This document shows, one piece after another, positions 1 through 7,155 of a stretch of DNA of 64,000 nt. The stretch spans positions 310,001 through 374,000 of the forward strand of contig JAEYUW010000045.1 of assembly GCA_023432225.1 (NCBI GenBank), given 5' to 3'. A program made the translations under genes and the position numbers. The number at the start of each line of letters is the position of its first letter. The stretch's first letter is position 1. Under the pieces are notes generated by a model. The model was not told where the DNA came from, made no database searches, and saw only the letters and a program-made list of their open reading frames with translations. This DNA comes from Verrucomicrobiota bacterium. GTDB taxonomy: Bacteria > Verrucomicrobiota > Verrucomicrobiia > Opitutales > Opitutaceae.

Positions 1-52
1 CGGTGGCGATCAGCAGGCTGAGGAGGGCGAGGATGATGACGGACGCGACCAT
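1..52 (-). CDS. N-terminus of a membrane or exported protein (partial)
   Basis: Only the first 17 codons are in the window. They read MVASVIILALLSLLIAT, a strongly hydrophobic stretch typical of a first transmembrane helix or signal sequence. The gene lies 36 bp downstream of the HlyD-family adaptor on the same strand, so it is probably the next gene of that operon, where a transporter permease would be expected. Nothing more can be said about family. Confidence 0.5.
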   Translation of the reverse strand, partial: MVASVIILALLSLLIAT

Positions 53-62
53 GGGCGGCTTG

Positions 63-92
63 GAAAATCGAAAATCGAGAATCGAAAATCAA
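63..92. repeat. AT-rich AAAATCG short tandem repeat
   Basis: Iterated AAAATCG/GAATCG units fill the gap between the two genes. Related units occur at 5550-5584 and, inverted, at 5739-5770. Confidence 0.6.
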
Positions 93-1342
93 TTGAGCCG
101 GATGCGGTCGTTGGCGTCCCACGGCGACATGTCCGAAAGGATCACGCGGTCGCCGGGCTGGAGGCCTTGGACGATTTCGATCGTGTTGACCGAGCTGCGG
201 CCGAGCTGCACCTGCGTGCGGACAGCGTCATTGCTGGCGGGATCGAGCTTGAAGATGCCGACGGTGCTGCGCTCCTGGCCAAAGGCCGGGCGGCCCACAT
301 AGACGACGTCGTTGAGACGTTCGAGTTCGATCGTGCCGTCAACCGAGAGGTCGGGGCGGGCGCCACGGGGGAGCTGGCCTTCGATGCGAACGTCGACGAG
401 CACGGTGCCGTTTTGCACGGCGGGGTCGATGCGGGCGACCTTGCCTTCGACGACGCCGTTGCGAGTGTCGATCTGGGCGAGCTGGCCGATCGCGATGTCC
501 TTGGCCTGGGTTTCCGCGATGCGGACCTCGGCCTTGAGCTTCGCCGGGTCGGCGACGCGAGCGATGTTGGTGCCGGGTTGGACTTGCGCGCCGACTTCGA
601 CGGGGAGCGCCGAGAGGACGCCGGTCATGGACGAGCGGACCTTGAGCGCATCGAGTTCCTCGGCGCGGAGCTTGGCGAGCGAGCGCAGGCGCTCGACTTC
701 GGCTTCCTGGACGGCGAGTTGCGGTTTGATGGACTGCTGGGCAAAGGCGTAGCGCTTCTGCTCGATGGCGTTCGTGTTGGCGGCCTGAGCGGCGGTCGCC
801 TGCGTGAGGCGGAGTTCGAGTTCCGAGACGAGGCCGTCCTTGAAGAGTTGTTCGCGGACCTCGGCCTGGAGCTTGGTGGTTTCGAAATCGGACTTGGCGC
901 GGGCGGCAGTGGCTTCGGCTTGGAGGAGCTGCGACTCGAGCTGCACGCGGAGATTCGAGAGCTGAGCCTCGGCGGCGCGAAGCTGGGAGTCGGCGTTGGC
1001 GGCGGCGGAAACGACGTCGGGGTTGGTCAGCTCGAGGATGAGCGTGCCCGGCTCGACGATGGCGCCGGGACGGAGAATGATCTTGTCGACGCGGCCCTGC
1101 GTGCGCGCGGCGATCCAGCGGATTTCCTCGGGCACCAGAGTGCCGAGGCCACGGACTTGGCGAACCATCGGGCCGCGCTTCACGGTGTCGATCCACACTA
1201 GGTTGCGTTCGACCGTGGGAGCGGCGGGCTTGAGACGGGCGAGCACGACGGTGATGCCGATGAGCACCAGACCGGCGATCGCTCCGTAGATGATGCGCTT
1301 CTTGCGTTTCTCTTTGGCGGCGTTGGGACGGGGAATATCCAT
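89..1342 (-). CDS. HlyD-family efflux periplasmic adaptor
   Basis: Membrane-fusion adaptor of 417 residues that would link an inner-membrane exporter to an outer-membrane channel. A short basic N-terminus (KEKRKKR) precedes one transmembrane helix at about residues 17-35. A biotinyl-lipoyl-like half-motif, a long alpha-helical hairpin rich in Ala, Gln and Glu (about 110-235), and a beta-barrel region with SSMTGVLSALPVEVGAQVQP follow. I chose ATG at 1342 rather than the in-frame GTG at 1381 because the GTG lies inside a sigma-54 promoter (1371-1388) and upstream of its expected start point. The gene is followed within 40 bp by a membrane-protein start. It probably belongs to the regulon of the NtrC-type regulator at 3548-4915. 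The substrate is unknown. Confidence 0.88.
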   Translation of the reverse strand: MDIPRPNAAKEKRKKRIIYGAIAGLVLIGITVVLARLKPAAPTVERNLVWIDTVKRGPMVRQVRGLGTLVPEEIRWIAARTQGRVDKIILRPGAIVEPGTLILELTNPDVVSAAANADSQLRAAEAQLSNLRVQLESQLLQAEATAARAKSDFETTKLQAEVREQLFKDGLVSELELRLTQATAAQAANTNAIEQKRYAFAQQSIKPQLAVQEAEVERLRSLAKLRAEELDALKVRSSMTGVLSALPVEVGAQVQPGTNIARVADPAKLKAEVRIAETQAKDIAIGQLAQIDTRNGVVEGKVARIDPAVQNGTVLVDVRIEGQLPRGARPDLSVDGTIELERLNDVVYVGRPAFGQERSTVGIFKLDPASNDAVRTQVQLGRSSVNTIEIVQGLQPGDRVILSDMSPWDANDRIRLN

Positions 1343-1370
1343 TGCGAAATTCGGGAAATCTGCGGCCTTA

Positions 1371-1388
1371 TCGCACCGCACGTGCCAA
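1371..1388 (-). promoter_or_regulatory. Sigma-54 (-24/-12) promoter of the HlyD adaptor gene
   Basis: Reading the minus strand, TTGGCACGTGCGGTGCGA places the GG and GC dinucleotides exactly 12 bp apart, matching the RpoN consensus TGGCACG-N4-TTGC apart from the first T of TTGC. It is followed by TAAGG. The predicted start point near 1362 leaves a leader of about 20 nt before ATG 1342. It matches the promoter at 5373-5390 at all but one position. Confidence 0.82.
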
Positions 1389-1402
1389 GTGCGATGGAAG
1401 GT

Positions 1403-1665
1403 TTAGTTTATTGAAGATAAATCATTTACGATTTCATGCTTGCTCGAATGGCGGTGGCCAGAAGTCGAAGACGGGATGTAGCTGTCCCGAAAACGGGAAA
1501 GCGGCCTCTTCAGGATTGGCTTGCTCGAGCGCGGCGAACTCACGACCGAAATGTTGCGGTCCTCCGCAGAACTATCCGCGAAGATCTTGTCGCTCGGATA
1601 GTAGTCGGGGCGAGACGCTCCCAAAACTACGGCGCGTCTGGGCACGAAGGCGGGCTCTCGAACGT
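1403..1665. other. Gap with no supported gene
   Basis: Apart from the candidate activator site at 1485-1498, I see nothing here that supports a gene. An open frame on the minus strand (1403-1831) has no recognisable composition or motif and overlaps the small membrane protein in another frame. Confidence 0.5.
1485..1498. promoter_or_regulatory. Candidate enhancer (activator) site TCCCG-N4-CGGGA
   Basis: TCCCGAAAACGGGA is a 5-4-5 inverted repeat. Its near edge lies 111 bp upstream of the -12 element of the HlyD promoter, a usual place for a sigma-54 activator site. A further CGGGA half-site is at 1472-1476. Equivalent motifs lie 110 and 134 bp upstream of the twin promoter at 5373-5390. Confidence 0.5.
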
Positions 1666-1902
1666 TTACTTTCGCATCTTGCCGAGGAGAAGGACGCAGA
1701 TCGTCACGGCAATAAACGCGAGAAGCGCGCATGGCGCCGCAGTGGTCCATGCGGCGGAAGGCGGGTAGCTGGTGAACTGGTTCGTCGGCGCGACGCCGGG
1801 CTGCTGCGCCAACAATCGAAAATACTGCCACGTAAACACGGCGCCGAACGTCGCAGCACCGGCGATGAATCCCGCCACGGCTGATTTCAGGGGGAGGTTC
1901 AT
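1666..1902 (-). CDS. Small two-helix membrane protein, unknown function
   Basis: Predicted 78-residue protein starting at ATG 1902 (MNLPLKSAVAGF). It has two hydrophobic segments, about residues 8-28 and 50-72, joined by a short polar loop, and ends in the basic GKMRK. The frame is open further upstream to 1965 but that extension would run into the kinase gene ending at 1962. It lies between the kinase and the HlyD promoter region on the same strand. I do not recognise a family. The upstream sequence shows no clear Shine-Dalgarno site. Confidence 0.55.
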   Translation of the reverse strand: MNLPLKSAVAGFIAGAATFGAVFTWQYFRLLAQQPGVAPTNQFTSYPPSAAWTTAAPCALLAFIAVTICVLLLGKMRK

Positions 1903-1961
1903 TTTGCGGCGATCTAGAGTCAGCGAGACCGAGGAGGCAGCTGTTGCAAGTCCACCGGATC

Positions 1962-3314
1962 TCACGCCGGTAACCGCATTCGCGCGATGCAGCCGGTCGC
2001 GTCGGTGCGGTTCTCGAGCGTCAGCGAGCCGCCGTGGTTTTCGGCGATTTGGCGGCAGAGGACGAGGCCGATGCCGGAGCCGGACGGTTTCGTGGTGAAA
2101 AAGGGAACGAAAAGATTCTGTGAGTTAGCAAGGCCGGGGCCGTCGTCCTCGACGAAAACCTCGATCGCACCGGGCAGTTCGCGCCAGCCGGCGCGCACGC
2201 AGCAGGTCGGTTCGCCGGGCTGGCCGGCTTCGGGGCGCGCTTCGACGGCGTTTTTGATGAGGTTGATGAACACCTGCTCGAGTTGCGCGGCGTCGGCGTT
2301 GAGCACGAGGTCGGGGCCGGGGACGATCTCCACGTTGGTGCGCGTCTCGAGCGAGGCGACGCGGCGGAGCAGCGGGCCGAGCTGCACGGGGAGTTTTGTC
2401 GGCGGCGGGAGCTTCGCGAGTCGCGCGTAGGACTGCATGAAGCGATTCAATCCTTCGGCGCGTGACTCGATGATCTCGAGTCCGCCGCGCATATCGTCTT
2501 CCCAATCGTCGGCGCGTTTGTCGCGGCGCAGCATCGCGCCGAGCGAGCCGGCGATGGATTTGATGGGTGCGAGGGAGTTGTTGAGTTCGTGGCCGATGAC
2601 GCGCACGAGACGCTGCCAGGCTTTCAGCTCCTCTTCGCGCAACGGTTGGCTCAGGTCGGCGATGACGACGAGCGAGTGAGGCAGACCGCCTTCGCGGAAC
2701 ATCGTGCGGCGCATGCCCCAGCGACCGGCGCCGCCGGGGAAGGTGCGATTGAGCACGCGCGTGGGCTCGCCGGCGAGGCAGTCGGACATGTCGAGGTCCT
2801 TGGCTTCGCGACCGAGGATGCGCTCGGCAGGTTGCGCGAGGAGTTCCTGCCCGGCGCGGTTGACGAGACGGAGCGTCTCGTTGCCGTCGAAGGCGAAGAT
2901 CGCGACGTCGATTTCCTCCATGACGGTGCGGAGGAGCGCGGTGGCTTCGAGGGCGCCGAGGCGCTGTTCCTGGAGCACGCCGCCGAGGAGATTGATCTCG
3001 GACATGACGTCGCCGAGTGGTTCGTCACGATTGGCGCCGCGGGCGCGGGTGGAGAAGTCGCCTTCGCGCAGCGCAGTGAGGAGGTTGGCCATCGTCTGCA
3101 GTGGACGCATGACGATTTCGCGGACGGCGAGGGCGTAGCCGAACCAGAAGCCAACGATGATGAGACCAAAGGTCCATTGCTTCTTCGCGTCCATCTCGAC
3201 CTCGCGGTCGACCATGAGCCAGATCGCGATGAGCACCGCCGGCAGCGCGGAGAGCAGCGTGTAAACGAACACGCGGTTCTCGTGGGCGAGGCGGGACTTT
3301 TTCGGAGGAGGCAT
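1962..3314 (-). CDS. NtrY-like sensor histidine kinase
   Basis: Membrane sensor kinase of 450 residues expected to phosphorylate the sigma-54 regulator encoded just upstream. Two transmembrane helices (about 15-35 and 48-64) are followed by a HAMP-like segment (about 66-120) and a PAS-like region (about 125-220). The H-box is VIGHELNNSLAP with His242. The ATP-binding domain shows an N-box NLIKNAVEA (351-359), G1 DDGPGLA (390-396), F-box FVPFFTTK and G2 GSGIGL (412-417), so the catalytic residues are intact. The HELNNSLAPI H-box is typical of the NtrY group. The 230 bp gap to the regulator is filled with nested repeats, but both genes run the same way and probably work as a pair. The stimulus is unknown. 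Co-location with efflux genes suggests envelope or toxic-compound sensing. Confidence 0.88.
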   Translation of the reverse strand: MPPPKKSRLAHENRVFVYTLLSALPAVLIAIWLMVDREVEMDAKKQWTFGLIIVGFWFGYALAVREIVMRPLQTMANLLTALREGDFSTRARGANRDEPLGDVMSEINLLGGVLQEQRLGALEATALLRTVMEEIDVAIFAFDGNETLRLVNRAGQELLAQPAERILGREAKDLDMSDCLAGEPTRVLNRTFPGGAGRWGMRRTMFREGGLPHSLVVIADLSQPLREEELKAWQRLVRVIGHELNNSLAPIKSIAGSLGAMLRRDKRADDWEDDMRGGLEIIESRAEGLNRFMQSYARLAKLPPPTKLPVQLGPLLRRVASLETRTNVEIVPGPDLVLNADAAQLEQVFINLIKNAVEARPEAGQPGEPTCCVRAGWRELPGAIEVFVEDDGPGLANSQNLFVPFFTTKPSGSGIGLVLCRQIAENHGGSLTLENRTDATGCIARMRLPA

Positions 3315-3320
3315 CAGTGG

Positions 3321-3547
3321 CGATTGCGGAGTGCGGATTGCGGATCGCGGATTGGACGGAGCGGCGGGAGCGAGCCGGCGATGCGGTCCGCGTTCACGAT
3401 TTCGGCGCTCTGATCAGAGAACCACAGATGGACACAGATGAACACAGATTCGGCAGACAGGTTTCCATCTGTGTGCATCTGTGTTTATCTGTGGTTGAAC
3501 GGATCGGCTGATCGAGGGGCAAATCCGCCATCCGCATTCCGCAATTG
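3321..3547. repeat. Nested inverted repeats between kinase and regulator genes
   Basis: The outer arms are GCGGATTGCGGA-type units at 3321-3355 and their inverse at 3521-3547. Inside lie inverted ACACAGATGAACACAGAT-type arms at 3421-3450 and 3464-3496. No open reading frame here has coding character. Confidence 0.75.
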
Positions 3548-4915
3548 TCAGAGTCCGTAGCGCTCCAGGCGGCGGTAGAAAGCGCTGCGGCTGAGGCCGA
3601 GTTGTTCGGCGGCCTTGCGGGCGTTGCCGTCGCAGCGGGCGAGCGTCTTCTTAATGAGGAACCCTTCGACCTCTTCGAGACTCATGTCTTCCAGGCGAGG
3701 GGCGGCTTGGCCGGCGTTGAGGCCGAGATCGGGGCCGCGCACGACTTTGCCCTGCGTCATCAACACGCCGCGCTCGACGGCGTGGTCGAGTTCGCGGACG
3801 TTGCCGGGCCAGGCGTAGTCGCGCATCGCTTCGAGCGCGCTGTCGTCGAAGCCGGTGATCGCTTTCCGGTAGCGTTCGACGTGCGCTTTGAGGAAGTGCT
3901 GGGCGAGCAACGCGATGTCCTCGCGGCGCTCGCGGAGCGGCGGGAGGTGAATGTGAATCGTGTTGAGGCGGAAGAGGAGGTCCTGGCGGAATTTGCCGGC
4001 GGCGACTTCCGTCTGAAGGTCGGCGTTGGTCGCGGAGATGAGGCGGACGTTGACGCGATAGGTGCGCGAGGAGCCGACGCGCTCGAGTTCGCCGGTTTCG
4101 AGCACACGCAGAATCTTCGCCTGCTGGCTCATCGGGATGTTGCCGATTTCGTCGAGGAAGAGCGTGCCGCCGTCCGCGAGTTCGAAGCGGCCGGCGCGGT
4201 CGGTCTTCGCGTCGGTGAATGCGCCGCGAACGTGGCCGAAGAGTTCGCTCTCGAACACGCCTTCAGGCAGGCCGCCCATGTTGACCGAGATGAAAGGCTT
4301 GCCCGCACGCACGGAGACGGCGTGCAACGCTTGGGCGACGACACCTTTGCCGGTGCCGTTTTCGCCGGTGATGAGGATGTTCGCGTCCGACGGGCCGACG
4401 CGCGAAATCACTTCGAGCACCGGGCGCATGGCGGGCGATTGCGCGATGAGGTTCGGGCCACCTTTGCCGCGGAGAATTTGGTTTTCCTGCTCGAGGCGCT
4501 GGTAGGCGCGGACGGCGCTGGCGAGTTCGATCTGGTTCTTGACGATCGCGATGAGGCGCGGGTTGTCCCACGGCTTCGTGATGAAATCCTTCGCGCCGCG
4601 GCGCATGGCCTCGACGGCGACTTCGACGCTCGCCCACGCGGTCATAACGACGACGGGCAACGTGGAGTCGGCCTGCTGGAGTTTGGCGAGCAGATCGAGG
4701 CCTTCCTGGCCGGACGTCGTGTCGCGCGCGTAGTTGAGGTCGATGAGCGCGAGCGCGTAGTCGCGCTGCTCGACGGCTTTCATGACCGAGCCGGGCGACT
4801 TGGCGGTATCGATAAGATAGCCCTCGGCCTTCAGGAGGAGGCGGAGGGCTTCGAGAACATCGGGCTGGTCGTCCGCAACGAGGATGCGGTGGGGCGCGGG
4901 ATCGTTGGCTGCCAT
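3548..4915 (-). CDS. NtrC-family sigma-54 response regulator
   Basis: Three-domain activator of RNA polymerase-sigma54, 455 residues. The receiver domain (about 9-125) has the acidic pair DD at 15-16, phosphoacceptor Asp59 (ALIDL), and the conserved Thr/Ala (MTAWA) and Lys (KPW). The AAA+ domain has a Walker A GENGTGKG (184-191, one Ser-to-Asn change from the usual ESGTGKE form), the sigma-54 contact loop as GAFTDA (231-236) instead of GAFTGA, Walker B TLFLDE (251-256) and an arginine-finger region LPPLRERREDI. The C-terminal Fis-type helix-turn-helix is about 431-450. It is partner to the NtrY-like kinase downstream. Its gene lies between two near-identical sigma-54 promoters, so it is the best candidate to activate both. 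A weak TTGACA (4947-4952) upstream might be its own -35 box. Confidence 0.9.
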   Translation of the reverse strand: MAANDPAPHRILVADDQPDVLEALRLLLKAEGYLIDTAKSPGSVMKAVEQRDYALALIDLNYARDTTSGQEGLDLLAKLQQADSTLPVVVMTAWASVEVAVEAMRRGAKDFITKPWDNPRLIAIVKNQIELASAVRAYQRLEQENQILRGKGGPNLIAQSPAMRPVLEVISRVGPSDANILITGENGTGKGVVAQALHAVSVRAGKPFISVNMGGLPEGVFESELFGHVRGAFTDAKTDRAGRFELADGGTLFLDEIGNIPMSQQAKILRVLETGELERVGSSRTYRVNVRLISATNADLQTEVAAGKFRQDLLFRLNTIHIHLPPLRERREDIALLAQHFLKAHVERYRKAITGFDDSALEAMRDYAWPGNVRELDHAVERGVLMTQGKVVRGPDLGLNAGQAAPRLEDMSLEEVEGFLIKKTLARCDGNARKAAEQLGLSRSAFYRRLERYGL

Positions 4916-4981
4916 TTTCGGTTAGTGACTCGCGACGCGTTGAAAGTGTCAATTCTGCCTTCGCGGCGATCGCGGCGCGAG

Positions 4982-5041
4982 GTGGAGCGCATTGATAGCA
5001 ACGCGCTCGAGCGAGAACGCGTTGAGGTCAACGCGTTCCAC
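4982..5041. repeat. REPIN-like element (GTGG type)
   Basis: GTGG followed by the imperfect palindrome AGCGCATTGATAGCAACGCGCT is paired with an inverted unit ending in CCAC. The right half is identical over about 30 bp to the element at 36185-36251. Confidence 0.75.
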
Positions 5042-5059
5042 CGCGGCACGAAACGCGAC

Positions 5060-5341
5060 TCAGGCGGCAGTGCGCTCGACGAGGGCGGAGCGGCGGCGCA
5101 CGCCGTAGGCGTTGCTGCGCTTGCCGGTGGGAAGCTCGACGCGGGCGATGGGAGCCTTGACCGTGAGCGGGCGGATGGCGCGCGCGTAGTCGCTGATCGT
5201 GATGCCGATGATCGCGAGGCTGGCGGCGGCGGCGAAAACGATTTCACCGGGGACGGAAGCGAGGAACGCGGCGTTCGCGAGCTTGGCGGCGATGGAGCCG
5301 AGCGTGGCGGTGGCGAGGATGATGGAGAGCGTGGTCTTCAT
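5060..5341 (-). CDS. Small membrane protein under a sigma-54 promoter
   Basis: Predicted 93-residue protein. A signal-like N-terminus (MKTTLSIILATATLGSIAAK) and a second hydrophobic segment (about 28-50, VPGEIVFAAAASLAIIGITI) are followed by a basic, polar tail rich in Arg and Val. I do not recognise the family. The key evidence for its importance is regulatory: a strong RpoN promoter lies at 5373-5390 with two candidate activator sites 110-147 bp upstream, the same arrangement as the HlyD adaptor gene. It sits just upstream of the sigma-54 regulator on the same strand. It may be a stress or envelope protein made on activation of the NtrY/NtrC-like pair. Confidence 0.65.
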   Translation of the reverse strand: MKTTLSIILATATLGSIAAKLANAAFLASVPGEIVFAAAASLAIIGITISDYARAIRPLTVKAPIARVELPTGKRSNAYGVRRRSALVERTAA

Positions 5342-5372
5342 GGGAGAGTCGGGTTGGTTGTTGCTCTCCTTA

Positions 5373-5390
5373 TCGCACCGCGCGTGCCAA
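5373..5390 (-). promoter_or_regulatory. Sigma-54 (-24/-12) promoter of the 93-residue protein gene
   Basis: Minus strand TTGGCACGCGCGGTGCGA with GG and GC 12 bp apart, followed by TAAGG. One base differs from the promoter at 1371-1388 over 23 positions. The start point is expected near 5364, about 23 nt before the ATG at 5341. Confidence 0.85.
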
Positions 5391-5485
5391 CGGGCAGCGC
5401 GCGTAGTTAAGCGCTATGCCTCCAGATAGTTAGGGATCTGGCGCGGATTTCGGCCGCTGAAGGGAGGGCAATTTTGCCCGTAATT

Positions 5486-5501
5486 TCCCGCGCTGACGGG
5501 A
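5486..5501. promoter_or_regulatory. Candidate activator site TCCCG-N6-CGGGA
   Basis: TCCCGCGCTGACGGGA lies 110 bp upstream of the -12 element at 5375-5376. It resembles the site at 1485-1498. Confidence 0.45.
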
Positions 5502-5509
5502 TGCATGTT

Positions 5510-5523
5510 TCCCGCGAGTGGGA
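5510..5523. promoter_or_regulatory. Second candidate activator site TCCCG-N4-TGGGA
   Basis: TCCCGCGAGTGGGA starts 24 bp beyond the start of the first site, roughly two helical turns, as expected for cooperative binding of a dimeric activator. Confidence 0.4.
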
Positions 5524-5774
5524 CGCGGCGACTCGGTCGGAGGCCCGGGGGATTTTCGATTTTGGATTCTCGATTTTTGATTGGGGCGGCACCACGTGTT
5601 CGTGTGTAGAGGTCGCCGTTCGCGCGTTGGGTAGTTCGCTTTGCGCAGAACGCCCCGGGGCGAACGAGGCAAGCGGTAGCGCGCGCGAGCGCCAACTGTT
5701 TGCCTCGCGAAGGTCTCTTCAGTCGCGAGGGACGCCGGAATCCAAAGTCCAAAAATCGAGAATCGAAAATTCCC
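5524..5774. other. Gene-free gap with inverted AT-rich repeats
   Basis: About 430 bp separate the small membrane protein gene from the permease gene. Beyond the promoter and activator sites the gap contains GATTTTCGATTTTGGATTCT-type units at 5550-5584 and their inverse at 5739-5770, flanking about 150 bp of GC-rich sequence in which I see no convincing gene. Confidence 0.6.
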
Positions 5775-6983
5775 TCACTCGTAGCGCAGCGCTTCGATGG
5801 GATCGAGTTCGGCGGCTTTGCGCGCGGGATAGAAACCGAAGAATACGCCGATGGCTGCGCTGAAGGCGAAGGAGCCGATCACCGCGGTGCTCGAAACGAG
5901 CACGGGCCAGCCGTTGAGCGTGGAGATCAATTGCGAGGTGCCGACGCCGAGCAGGATGCCGAGGATGCCGCCCATCATCGAAAGAATGATCGCTTCCGTG
6001 AGAAACTGGAGCAGCACGTCGCGGCCGTGGGCGCCGACGGCGAGGCGGATGCCGATCTCGCGCGTGCGCTCGGTGACGGACACGAGCATGATGTTCATGA
6101 TGCCGATGCCACCGACGATGAGCGACACGCCGGCGATGGCGCCGAGGAGCACCGTCATGGTCTTGGTCGTGGCGGTCGCGGCCTCGGCGAGTTCCTGCTG
6201 GTTGCGCACGGTGAAGTCAGGCTCGCGACCGTTGCGGCGCTGTTGGAGGAGATCAGTGATGTCTTGCTGGATGCGCGCCATCTGATCGGGATTGGCGGCT
6301 TGGATCGTTATCGAGTTGAGATACGGGCGGCGCGCGATGCGCTTCAGGTGGCTGGTGTAGGGAACGACCACGATGTCGTCCTGATCCTGACCGAAGAAAT
6401 TGAAGCCCTTGGGCGCGAGCACACCGAGAACTTTGAAGGGAATGTTGCGGATGCGCAGGGTCTGACCGATGGGATCGTCGCCTTGGAAGAGTTGGTCCGC
6501 GACGGTTTTGCCGATCACGCATACCTTGGCGCCCGCGCGCACGTCGGCCTCGCTGAACATCACACCTTCCGCGATGTTCCAGAGGCGGATGTCGGGGTAG
6601 GTGACGTCTTCGCCGTAGACGGTGGTGCGCCAGTTCTGGCCGTTGGCGAGGATCTGGGTGCCGTCGCGCAGGTCAGGCGTGAGATTGGCGATGCCGGCGA
6701 CCTCGTTGCGGATGGCCATCGCGTCCTCGACGGTCAGCGTGCTGGCACTGCCGAAACCGCCGCGCACGGCGCCTTGCGTGAAGTTGCCGGGAAAAACCGA
6801 AATAATGTTCTGACCGAGGCTCGCGATCTGGCCTTCGACTTGAGACTTCGCGCCGTTGCCGATGCTGACCATGGCGATGACGGCGCCCACGCCGATGATG
6901 ATGCCGAGCGCGGTCAGGATGGAGCGCAGCAGGTTGCGGCGCAGCGCGCGCAGAGCGACGGTGATGGTGTTCAGCAAACGCAT
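5775..6983 (-). CDS. MacB-type ABC transporter permease (FtsX family)
   Basis: Membrane subunit of an export-type ABC system, 402 residues, built like the permease half of MacB. An N-terminal transmembrane helix (LLRSILTALGIIIGVGAVIA) is followed by a large periplasmic MacB_PCD domain (about 40-265). Three C-terminal helices of the FtsX domain end with the typical FYPARKAAELDPIEALRYE. I chose ATG 6983 (MRLLNTITVAL). The frame upstream of it translates the intergenic repeat at 6989-7022 and is not credible. It is the third gene of a minus-strand operon after the adaptor (7920-9407) and the ATPase (7156-7917). The ATPase is a separate polypeptide, unlike E. coli MacB. Confidence 0.9.
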   Translation of the reverse strand: MRLLNTITVALRALRRNLLRSILTALGIIIGVGAVIAMVSIGNGAKSQVEGQIASLGQNIISVFPGNFTQGAVRGGFGSASTLTVEDAMAIRNEVAGIANLTPDLRDGTQILANGQNWRTTVYGEDVTYPDIRLWNIAEGVMFSEADVRAGAKVCVIGKTVADQLFQGDDPIGQTLRIRNIPFKVLGVLAPKGFNFFGQDQDDIVVVPYTSHLKRIARRPYLNSITIQAANPDQMARIQQDITDLLQQRRNGREPDFTVRNQQELAEAATATTKTMTVLLGAIAGVSLIVGGIGIMNIMLVSVTERTREIGIRLAVGAHGRDVLLQFLTEAIILSMMGGILGILLGVGTSQLISTLNGWPVLVSSTAVIGSFAFSAAIGVFFGFYPARKAAELDPIEALRYE

Positions 6984-6988
6984 GAGAA

Positions 6989-7153
6989 AATTGCGGAGTG
7001 CGGATTGCGGAATGCGGATTGATTGGCGGGAGTGGCCGGCACGGTCAGTCGGAGAATCGGCTCGGCGGTGGGAAGGCAATCTTGGGGCAAAGAGTCCAGC
7101 CATCCGCTTAGCGTGGTCCAATCCGCAGTCCGCAATCCGTATTCCGCATTCAT
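6989..7153. repeat. Inverted repeat pair in the ABC-transporter operon
   Basis: Iterated GCGGATTGCGGAATGCGGATT at 6989-7022 is inverted at 7121-7153 (ATCCGCAGTCCGCAATCCG...), enclosing about 95 bp. It fills the whole gap between ATPase and permease genes and belongs to the same family as the outer arms at 3321-3547. Confidence 0.75.
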
Positions 7154-7155
7154 GT

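Noticed and set aside
1403..1831. 142-codon minus-strand frame
   Set aside because: Arg/Ser-rich composition without domains, and it overlaps the more credible small membrane protein and the candidate activator site.
4947..4952. TTGACA as a sigma-70 -35 box for the response regulator gene
   Set aside because: At 17-bp spacing the -10 sequence is GTCACT, a poor match, so no promoter feature is claimed.
3545..5410. 621-codon plus-strand frame opposite the response regulator
   Set aside because: It is the complement of a certain regulator gene with all family motifs; long antisense frames are common in GC-rich sequence.
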